Shown piece by piece: positions 11,031 through 21,200 of a stretch of 64,000 nucleotides of DNA. Positions within the stretch are counted from its first letter, which is position 1. Each line of letters begins with the position of its first letter. The DNA is from Orthosia cruda. Taxonomy: Eukaryota; Arthropoda; Insecta; Lepidoptera; Noctuidae. Below the pieces are notes generated by a model, which saw only the letters and a list, made by a program, of their open reading frames with translations, had not been told where the DNA came from and did not search any database. A program made the position numbers and the translations under genes. Location: the NCBI GenBank assembly GCA_964057195.1, contig OZ059855.1, positions 17,721,126 to 17,785,125 of the forward strand, written 5' to 3'.

Positions 11031-11619
11031 TAGTTAGATTTCCGGCTTGTATATGGTAACAATATTATATATCGCCATTTTCCACGAATCGTGTAATATA
11101 CCTACATTTAATAAAATGCCCGTCTCCCCTTTCAAAAGACGAGTTACTTATACCTACATATTATAAGACAAAACAATATAAATTTAATTTTCCGCGTCGC
11201 GACGCAGCCTCTCATAATGTCCATTAAATTCAGAATTTTGTCCCTAAACAGAGTGCTGTAATGTCTGTACCGAAACTCCTAATTAAGGGGTACCACGTGC
11301 TTCTTAATGGCTAATTAGAACAATATATCTGGTTCATTTCACTTGATAAGTGTTTTCATTTCGTTTTTAAGTATCGTTTTATATTCTTAGACTAACCCCT
11401 TGTATTATAAATAATTGCCTCGGCTCAGCCTCCCTCAGTAACAGTAAAATCTTGTTTTTTTTTCGTTCTCATGGCAACCCAGTCGAGTAAAGGGAATTTC
11501 CTTCAACAGAACTTGGAATATAGGTGTAAAGATTGCTTTGGTTCAAAGTGCCTATTTGTTCCTTAGTTTATGGAATAAACTTTTTGGTTCCAAAACTTAG
11601 GCACTACAAGGGATATAGG
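11031..11619. other. Unassigned sequence
   Basis: No domain or within-window repeat seen. Confidence 0.45.
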
Positions 11620-11800
11620 CTTCCTTTCAAAGTTCTTTGTTTCAATTAGGCCATTAAGCGGTACTTTTTAACTTCAAAAATTTTAAAGTAATAATAATTT
11701 ATTCTACCGTTCATTCGGGTAATGAGCTTGTTATGGAGAAAAACAGACAAGAAACTCCACACACCGTTTCTGTGAGATGATCAAGCGTAATATACCACAA
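11620..11800 (-). mobile_element. LINE 3' tail
   Basis: Reverse complement of the tail at 52000-52150: AATTAGGCCATTAAGCGG, CCGTTCATTCGGG and AGAAACTCCACACACCG occur in mirrored order. Only the 3' UTR is present. Confidence 0.6.
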
Positions 11801-12471
11801 GGGTACAATTCCAGTCAGTAGATGTCAAATGTCATCGAATCTTCAAGTCTCTTGTTACGGCTAAAAGAACTCGGTGTTGTGTGCTTATCCCCATCTCATG
11901 TCTTTGAATCTTAAGTAAATAGGAAAAGAACAGTATTATTTGCTAAAATAAATAACCCTGTTTATTGCGAACTCAAGACTTTTGCATACACACGCTTACA
12001 AAAACCGTATATATACAACCAACTCACAACTTTCTAACATAAAAATAAAATGATAAGAGCAACCAACCAAAGTAGAAACAAGCTTTGATGATTACAGCCA
12101 GCCCAAACCTCAACTTCTACACAAGTACACTGAAACAGTCCCGATATTAGGGCCGAATTCCGATATTACAGGCTTGTAGTACGAACAACCTTAATAGCTT
12201 TTTGTTGGGGCCTGCCCTAATTAGCTCCTAGCCTTCTACTATACAAGAACGATCCTTGGGTACTGAGAAAAACAGATACAGAAGGTCTAAAGTATAAAAA
12301 TAATCCGAATCAGTAGTAAGATACACTGTTCTGCAAAAAAACTACAATGCAACACTTTGAATATTAATAAAACCACACATGTTGAATATTAAAACACAGT
12401 CTAAATCAGTGAGAAATTCAAATGAGTGTACTATAAAATGCAGAGACACAAACAATATTAATGCTCCTCAG
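11801..12471. other. Unassigned sequence
   Basis: No feature supported; may include more of the LINE to its left. Confidence 0.4.
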
Positions 12472-12474
12472 ATA

Positions 12475-12840
12475 TTTTTTTTTTTTTTTTTTATAATCTA
12501 TATGCTAGCGTTTGACCACCATCTCGCCTGATGTTAAGCAATGATGTGGTCTACGGTGAAGCACGCTTGCCTAGAAGAAACCTATTCACTCTTGACTTAA
12601 AGACCCCTAGGTTGTAGCTGTCAGGGAACAAAGACTCCGGAAGGGAATTCCACTCCTTAGCTGTGCGCACAATGAAAGTATTAGCAAAACGCTTTGTGCG
12701 TATGGGAGGGATGTCTACCATGTACCGATGGCGCATGGCCGTACGCCTTGTAGTCCGATGATGGACACAATGGGGTACAGTTGCACCTCTGACTAACCCT
12801 TCGGGAGTCACTAACGTGATCTTATATTACCATCATTACA
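12475..12840 (-). pseudogene. CR1-like LINE ORF2 C-terminus and 3' UTR
   Basis: The minus strand encodes about 86 residues ending at 12551, including HHRTTRRTAMRHRYMVDIPP, VRTAKEWNSLPES and FKSRVNRFLLGKR. These are the conserved terminal motifs of CR1/Jockey-type LINE ORF2. A short 3' UTR and a T run (about 12477-12492, the A tail) follow. The copy is 5'-truncated. Close relatives with less coding sequence lie at 10434, 48697 and 2310. Confidence 0.8.
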
Positions 12841-12889
12841 GACGTCATGTTATATCTGGCCTAAGTCTGTATTTTCTATCGGAGAGTTC

Positions 12890-13060
12890 GCCTATCCAGT
12901 GTGGCATCGATCCGCTCACGCTAGAGAAGACGACATAGCGCTAAATGATACCTGCCGCATAACTGGGTATTTGAAACTAACCACATTTGTGAGTTTGTAC
13001 AGTCTGGTGGGTATAGCACCACCAGAAGTTCGTCGCGAAGTAGCCAACCGCATCGAATAG
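12890..13060 (+). pseudogene. Jockey/RTE-type LINE ORF2 tail
   Basis: The plus-strand frame from 12897 reads PVWHRSAHAREDD, then LNDTCRITGYLKLTTF, then SLVGIAPPEVRREVANR and a stop near 13060. This is the post-RT segment found in several insect LINE clades. The exact clade cannot be settled from 55 residues. Confidence 0.7.
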
Positions 13061-13077
13061 GACAAACAATAGAACGG

Positions 13078-13835
13078 GTAGAGAACGGGTGGGTAGAGTG
13101 GCGGTTAGCTCTCTTCCTTCTCTTATTTTCGATGGTACCGTTATTCCTATTAGCCCTAGCGTAAAAGATCTCGGTTTACATCTTGATTCAACGCTTGGCT
13201 GGCATAGTCAGGTTACTAGTGTCAGTCAAAGAGTCAACGGCACTTTGCGATACCTGTATCGTCTGAGGAACTTTTTGCCCGCAAAGACGAAGACTATGCT
13301 TGTGCAGACCTTAATTTTTCCCATAATCGACTATGGTGACGTGTGCTACTTCAACTTGAGTGCGGTTCTGCTGGATAAGCTTGATAGGCTCCTCAATAAC
13401 TGCATTCGGTTCATATTTAATTTGAGGAAATATGACCATGTGTCGAGCTACAGGTCTGAGCTCAAATGGATGCCCATTCGCCAGAGAAGGTGTTTTCGCG
13501 CTCTAACTACTATTTTCTCCCTACTCAACTCTCCCACTCCACCTTCTTATCTTATGTCTCACTTTCAATATTTAAGTTCTTCTCACTCTAGGAATCTGCG
13601 TTCTTCCAACAATCTGCTCTTACTCTGTCCTTCTCATACTACTGATTTTGTTCATTCTTCCTTTCATATTCAGTCTATTCTTCTTTGGAACGCGCTTCCT
13701 CACGAAATCAGGGCGGCAACCAGTCGGTATGCTTTCAAGCGGAAATTGCAGTATTATTATCAGCGGGGCTAGGGTCATCTCGGTAACTTATTTTCATTAC
13801 TTTAATAAATATATATATATTTATTTATTAAAGTA
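13078..13835 (+). pseudogene. CR1/Daphne-like LINE ORF2 C-terminus, upstream part of an interrupted copy
   Basis: An open frame of about 227 codons (13089-13772) covers the end of a LINE reverse transcriptase and its C-terminal region: VKDLGLHLDSTLGWHSQV, TLIFPIIDYGDV, RLLNNCIRFIF, SELKWMPIRQRR, LLWNALPHEIRAA and a terminal YYYQRG. No stop interrupts it, so the insertion is fairly young. It is 5'-truncated: the RT catalytic core and the endonuclease are missing. The 3' UTR begins at 13773, is cut at 13835 by the BEL/Pao element and resumes at 22960. The next 60 bp are AT-rich and palindromic with the other side of the insertion. Confidence 0.8.
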
Positions 13836-14916
13836 CAAGTAAGTAGTTCTCATTGGTTTGCAGAGATTGAATATCGTTTTGATATTTCTTAGCGAATTGT
13901 TGGTCCAATATCCCAAACAGACTGTTAGCTATGTAGCCGACTCCGTCGACTAGACCCCGTTTCTTCCTGTTGCTCAGGTGTTTGTGGGGATTTATAAGTA
14001 TAGAGTTGTAGTAGTTTAGAAGTTCTAGTTCATGATTTAATTGTTCCATGGTTGATCTGCAGTGTTGTAGATTCGTTTTTTGGCATAAGTTGTGAATATT
14101 CTCGAAGTAAGTTTGAGTACGACGAGTCCCATCCCAATAGTTTGTTAGGTTGTAGTACATCATTAGTATCCATTCATCGTGCACTACTTGCATTTTGCCG
14201 ACGGTGTCATAGTATATGGGCCGCTCGCGTTCCAGACTTGTAATCTGAGCGGTCGCCGCCGGCGCTCCGCGCGTGCCATCGGTGGCGGTATAAGATCCCG
14301 TTACAAATGTAAACAATGATAACATTGTTATTAGTAACGTTGAGATAAGATTCTTTGACTTCTTCCGCCGTTCGTTTTTCGATTTCTGTGGAGGCTTATT
14401 TTTCATTTCGTTTTCTTTGGTTTCCTCAGTTTCAGAGTTCAATGGTAATGGCGACAGTTTTGTTATTGGGCGCTTTATGATTCCTGCTTGAGTTTTAACA
14501 GTAGTTACTCGAACATATCCATCAGATCCTGGATGTGTTTCCAGAATCCGACCTAGGGCCCATTTTCCCGGCGGTAGATTGTTTTCTTTCACCAGTACTA
14601 CATCGCCTTCTTTAACGTTTCTAGAAGGCTTGTTCCACTTACTACGTGTTTGTAGAGTGGTAAGGTAATCGTTTGACCAGCTTTTCCAATATTGTTGGAA
14701 CATATGCTCGGTAAGCTGCCATCTACGGCGTAAATCAATGTTTTTTACGTCACTGTAATCCGAGAGTGGCATGGACAATATTGGGCTTCCTGTAAGGAAA
14801 TGTCCAGGCGTTAGGCAGTTGTAGAACTCTTCTGGATCTTCAGTTAGCGGGCACAGAGGTCTTGAATTCATGCAGGCTTCTATTTTTGCTAAAATCGTTA
14901 TGAACTCCTCGTACGT
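13836..14916 (-). pseudogene. Inverted duplicate of the integrase-envelope segment
   Basis: This 1,081-bp block is the reverse complement of 20134-21214. The encoded residues compare as identical over the whole length (residues about 1645-2005 of the polyprotein), and the opposite-strand frames are also the same, so the nucleotides appear identical. It spans the integrase C-terminus, the DUF5641-like region, the first hydrophobic segment and the putative cleavage site of the envelope-like part. It has no start of its own; the apparent long minus-strand frame (13828-15159) is a read-through into the antisense leader. It is a copy by-product, not a gene. Confidence 0.9.
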
Positions 14917-15201
14917 ACATTTTTTGGTCCTTCGAGCCGGATATTTGGTGCCACTGTGTCTCTTTACGGTAGCGAATCGGTTTAGCTGGTCTCCCAGAAG
15001 CGGGTCGCCCCAGCTAGATTGAGAAGTCGCATAATATCGTGACAGAGGTGCAAGGGTGCTGAGTTCCACTGACCATTTCAAATCAAGTAAGTCAACGATT
15101 TCAAGATTTGAAACGGAGAAGACTACAAGCAACGCAGTAGCCTTCGCAATACAACGCAACGCTCTCCTGCCACAGTCAACGACGTGTCAGCAAGCATCAA
15201 C
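14917..15201 (+). other. BEL/Pao 5' leader
   Basis: This is the untranslated stretch between the lost 5' LTR and the polyprotein start. It opens with the last bases of the LTR (shared with the inverted block), a run of T and the primer-binding site. The rest shows no ORF that makes sense on the plus strand; packaging signals are expected here but not recognisable. Confidence 0.75.
14925..14941 (+). promoter_or_regulatory. tRNA primer-binding site, probably tRNA-Tyr
   Basis: TGGTCCTTCGAGCCGGA is complementary to a tRNA 3' end TCCGGCTCGAAGGACCA. That fits my recollection of insect tRNA-Tyr (acceptor stem CCTTCGA/TCGAAGG). Minus-strand cDNA synthesis would start here. It lies five T residues after the LTR end, a usual layout in BEL/Pao elements. 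Confidence 0.75.
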
Positions 15202-18200
15202 ATGGATATGCTAGAATTGCAGTCAACGTGCTTCGATAACATCAAAGCATTATGTGTCAACTATCGCAAGGATTCATCATCACGAAAATCTGTGGAATAC
15301 CTGAAGAAACGCTTGTCGTCGCTAGAAAACCAATGGCAAGACTTCGAAGGCAGGCATGCCCAACTGTTGCTCGAACTAGAAGATAAGAACATAGCATATT
15401 TCAAGGACGACATCTACGAAAAAACTAAAGAAATGTTCTTATCAACTAAAACAGACATAACTAGCAAACTGACGACTTTGAGCAAACAAAACGTGAAGTT
15501 CGACCTAGGTGGGACTTCAGAAGATGACGACAGCAACATACAACTCTTGCTTAACAAGCAAGAATGCAATTTCAACGCGATTCACCGTGTCATCTCCAAG
15601 ATTGACTTAATCACTATATCGGAAAGATGGGAACTGGAAGACCACTTCGCAACCTTGAAATCGAAATGGGAACCCATCGATAAACTTCATTGGGAAATAG
15701 ACTTTCAACTGAAAGGATCCAACGAACATTACTACAAAATGTTCACGGACATTGAACAACAATATGATGAGCTAAAGAGGAAAATCCATGCCAAAATCTG
15801 GTCCACCGTCCACTACCAGAAATCGACACCTAAGATCGAAATCCCTGAGTTCTCCGGCAACTACAGTCAGTGGATCTCCTTCAAAGACCTATTTCTGGAA
15901 GCTATTCACAAAAACCCTATGATCAACAACGCGCAGAAAATGCAACACTTAAAGACCAAGCTGCGAGGAGAAGCTGAACGCTTAGTGCAGCATCTGACCA
16001 TTAGCACTGAAAACTATAACTCATGCTGGGATATATTAATTCAGCGCTACGACAATCGTCGCCTCCAGTTTACTTCATTTATGAACAACATGCTAAATCT
16101 GCCGATCATACAACATGCAGACTCATACAATTTGAAGAAGATGCATGACGTCATTACCGAATGCCTGAACGGCATCTCTAACATCGGTATTGATACTTCA
16201 ACTTGGGACCCGATCATTGTGCACATCATGTCACAAAAACTGGACTCCAGTACTTTGAGTGACTACATGAAAGAACTTCAAGATCACAGAGAACTACAGA
16301 ACCTCCACGACTTCCTGTATTTCCTCGAAACACAGTTCATGGCATACGAAACGATGAAATCAGCTAAAAGGGCGAACCCTACAGCCACAGAAAAATCATC
16401 CAACTGGAAAACATTCAACAAGCAAACCCAGATGAAGAAACATAACTATAACTTCAATAAAAATAAAACAAACAACTATCATGCTATTTACGGAAAATGC
16501 CCATTCTGCAACGGAAGTCACGTTCTGCGCCAATGTGACAAATTCCTACAAATGGACTTTGGCAAGCGAAATGACACCGTGTCGAAACTGCAGCTGTGCA
16601 AAAACTGTTTATTCAGCCACGGAAATGACGAGTGCAAATCCACGAAAATGTGCAAAGAATGTAACTTGAAACACAACACACTATTGCACAATCCGGACAA
16701 CCAAACCATAACGTCAGCGACTAGAAAAAACAATGTTGAAAAACGCCCTTCATCTCAACAACCAACATCTAACCATTTGTCTAAAGACAACATGGAGGTT
16801 CTACTGACTACGGTCCAGCTGAGAATAAAATCTGCAGATGGGATTTATGTAACACTACGTGCGTTGCTCGATCAAGGCTCACAGGTGAACTTGATAACAG
16901 AAAACGCTGCACAAATATTACGTCTTCCTCGGCGCGGGATCAACGCATCAGTATCGGGAATCGGCTCTGTTTCCAGAGAATGCAGGGGAAAACTGAAACT
17001 TACCTGTCAATCGATTCACTCCGATTATAACTTTGAAACTCAAGCACTTATTATGACGAAGCTAACAAACAACCTGCCTATGAAAACGTTCGAGAAAGGT
17101 GCATGGAGTCACTTGAAAAACTTGAAACTTGCAGATCCTGACTTCAACGTATCTCGGCAAATCGACCTATTACTAGGAGCCGACGTATACTCCGAAATTA
17201 TCCTAGGAGGTGTATTGAAAGGCAACAACAGCTCCCCAGTTGCACAACAAACGCAAATTGGGTGGATTTTATGCGGAAAGATGAAACAAACGTTTAACTG
17301 CCACGTTACTGTAGTCAACTTAGAGGATTTAACAAAATTTTGGGAGAATGAAGAAATTCAAAAAACTAAAGATATCCCCAAAAATGACCAGTGTGAACAA
17401 TTTTATAACGAAACTGTAAGAAGATCATTTGACGGAAAGTACATCGTCAAAATGCCTCTAGTTCCAGACTACAAAGAGAAACTAGGCAAGTCTAGAACAA
17501 TTGCGGTTTCGCAGTTTCTACAGTTGGAAAAACGGCTAGAGAAGAACGAAAAGCTTTCCTCCATGTACAAAAAATTCATGGAAGAGTACGCGGATCTGGG
17601 TCACATGAAATTAGCACCTCAGATACCTACTGACGTCTACTTCTTACCGCACCACGGGGTCTTGAGAGAAAACTCGACAACAACAAAGTTGAGGGTCGTA
17701 TTTAACGCCTCTCAAAAAACTACGACTGGCGTCAGCCTGAACAACGTCATGGAAAAAGGCGCCAACTTACAAAAGGACATTCAGGCCCTTATACTGAAAT
17801 GGCGAACGTATAAATACGCATTTACGGCTGACATTGAAAAGATGTACCGCTGCATTTGGATTTCAAAAGAACAACAACATCTACAGAGAATTGTATGGCG
17901 GGACTCACGAGATCAACATCTTCGCGATTACCAGCTCTGCACAGTAACCTACGGGACCAAATGCGCACCATGGCTAGCTATGCGAACATTGAAGCAACTA
18001 GCCATTGACGACGGTCACAAACATCCGGCAGCTGCCAAGACACTCATAGAAGAATGCTACGTAGATGACGTCATTAGCGGCCATAACAACCTCACAGAAG
18101 CGAAAAAACTGCAAAACTCCTTGATCCAACTGTTAAAAGGAGGAGGCATGAATTTACGGAAGTGGACAGCCAATGACCGCGCTATACTGGAAGACTTACG

Positions 18201-21200
18201 CAAGGATCAAATTTCAACTCAAACCATGTTTGATTTTAAAGGGGAAGAATCAAGCAAAACGTTAGGCCTCGGTTGGAATCCAAACAGCGACAACTTCCAC
18301 TTTAACTGGCCTGTGGAAAACTCCAAACAACTAACAAAGAGATCTTTACTCTCAGCCATATCAAGATTTTACGACCCATTGGGTTGGCTCTCCCCAGTAA
18401 CGGTCAAGGCCAAACTACTATTCCAGAAAGTCTGGATGAGTAAACTTAGCTGGGATGACATAGTGCCCAGCAACATTGAATCTGAGTGGCTGAACCTAAA
18501 AACAGAACTGCCGTTCATTAATAAAATAACGATAAATAGATGGATTGGCGACACACAACAATGTGTCGAATTGCTAGGCTTCTGCGACGCAAGTGTAAAG
18601 GCGTACGCTTGCGTTATTTACAGCAAGGTGTTCAACGAACATGGCCAACCCATCGTAACTCTACTTGCTGCTCGAACAAGGGTGGCTCCACTGACTCAGA
18701 AAACAACACTACCAAGACTGGAACTGTGTGGTGCTCAGCTACTAGCTGACTTGATGGAGAAAACCAAGGAAACATTCTGTGGATATAACATATCAACACG
18801 GGCTTGGTCGGATTCTCAAGTGGTCCTCGCGTGGATTCAAGGCGAAACATCAAGATGGGAAACTTACGTAGCCAACAGAGTTACAAAGATCAAAAACGTC
18901 ATTCCTGCAGCTCAGTGGCATTATGTCAAATCAGAGCAAAATCCAGCAGACTGCGCCTCAAGAGGTCTTTTGCCAAGCAAACTAGTAAACTTCAACCTGT
19001 GGTGGCAAGGCCCAGAGTTCTTAACAAAACAAGATCCGCCGGCAGATATGCCTTGCACTTTCCAAACGAATTTTGGCGGCTTAAACCACGCTAAAATCAC
19101 GCAAGAAAATATCGATCATAATATAATTATCAATTTATTGAGCAAATGCAGCTCATTGACACAAGCAAACAGGGTCATCGCATGGATATTACGCTTCATT
19201 ACAAATGTGCGCAATAGGACGAAATCGGAAACTACGTACCTAACAACAAGTGAACTAAGCGCAGCGCGCATTAGTATCATTATTCAAGCGCAGCGATTGC
19301 AGTTCAATTCTGAATACAAACAAATTGTTAACAACGAAACAGTATCAAAGAAAAGCGCAATTTGCAAATTGAATCCTTATGTAAACAAAGCGGGCATCAT
19401 CTGTGTCGGAGGTCGTCTTAAACACTCAAGATTAACTGGGGATATGAAGAATCCAATAATCGTACCACATAAAGGAAGATTTACACAACTTCTTATAGAA
19501 CAAGCACATTCAGCCACATTACATGGAGGAGCTCGGCTAACGCTGACTTATATTAGACAGCGTTACTGGATCGTTGGCGGCAACCGGGCTGTCAAGAACC
19601 AACTTCGAAGATGTGTACGCTGCCATCGCTTCAACAAGACAGATAGCTATCAACTGATGGGTGACCTACCACCGCAAAGGATCACTCCGTGCCGCCCTTT
19701 CACGCACACAGGAGTAGACTTTACCGGTCATGTGGATGTTAAACACAACAAGGGTAGAGGCGTAAAAACTTCAAAGGGATACATAGCCATATTTATATGT
19801 ATGGCGACGAAAGCTGTTCATATTGAACTCGTATCAGACCTTAGCACAGAAACGTTTATGGCGGCCTTCCAAAGACTATGTGCGAGACGCGGCACCCCGA
19901 AACACATGTACTCTGACTGTGGTACAAACTTTATCGGCGCTGCAAAGGTGCTTCGTCAGGAATTCGAAGAGTTCAAACAACTACTGAAACCAGATGTTTT
20001 CAACGAACTGGCCAAATTGGAGGTGGAGTGGCATTTCAACGCCCCCGCCTGGCCAACTGCTGGCGGTCTGTGGGAAGCTGCCGTCAAGTCTATGAAGCAC
20101 CATCTGCGACGAGTACTGGGGGACCAAAAACTAACGTACGAGGAGTTCATAACGATTTTAGCAAAAATAGAAGCCTGCATGAATTCAAGACCTCTGTGCC
20201 CGCTAACTGAAGATCCAGAAGAGTTCTACAACTGCCTAACGCCTGGACATTTCCTTACAGGAAGCCCAATATTGTCCATGCCACTCTCGGATTACAGTGA
20301 CGTAAAAAACATTGATTTACGCCGTAGATGGCAGCTTACCGAGCATATGTTCCAACAATATTGGAAAAGCTGGTCAAACGATTACCTTACCACTCTACAA
20401 ACACGTAGTAAGTGGAACAAGCCTTCTAGAAACGTTAAAGAAGGCGATGTAGTACTGGTGAAAGAAAACAATCTACCGCCGGGAAAATGGGCCCTAGGTC
20501 GGATTCTGGAAACACATCCAGGATCTGATGGATATGTTCGAGTAACTACTGTTAAAACTCAAGCAGGAATCATAAAGCGCCCAATAACAAAACTGTCGCC
20601 ATTACCATTGAACTCTGAAACTGAGGAAACCAAAGAAAACGAAATGAAAAATAAGCCTCCACAGAAATCGAAAAACGAACGGCGGAAGAAGTCAAAGAAT
20701 CTTATCTCAACGTTACTAATAACAATGTTATCATTGTTTACATTTGTAACGGGATCTTATACCGCCACCGATGGCACGCGCGGAGCGCCGGCGGCGACCG
20801 CTCAGATTACAAGTCTGGAACGCGAGCGGCCCATATACTATGACACCGTCGGCAAAATGCAAGTAGTGCACGATGAATGGATACTAATGATGTACTACAA
20901 CCTAACAAACTATTGGGATGGGACTCGTCGTACTCAAACTTACTTCGAGAATATTCACAACTTATGCCAAAAAACGAATCTACAACACTGCAGATCAACC
21001 ATGGAACAATTAAATCATGAACTAGAACTTCTAAACTACTACAACTCTATACTTATAAATCCCCACAAACACCTGAGCAACAGGAAGAAACGGGGTCTAG
21101 TCGACGGAGTCGGCTACATAGCTAACAGTCTGTTTGGGATATTGGACCAACAATTCGCTAAGAAATATCAAAACGATATTCAATCTCTGCAAACCAATGA

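Noticed and set aside
13828..15159. A 443-codon minus-strand open frame as an independent gene
   Set aside because: Its body is the inverted duplicate of integrase-envelope sequence, and its N-terminal 75 codons are the antisense of the BEL/Pao leader. The frame exists only by fusion.
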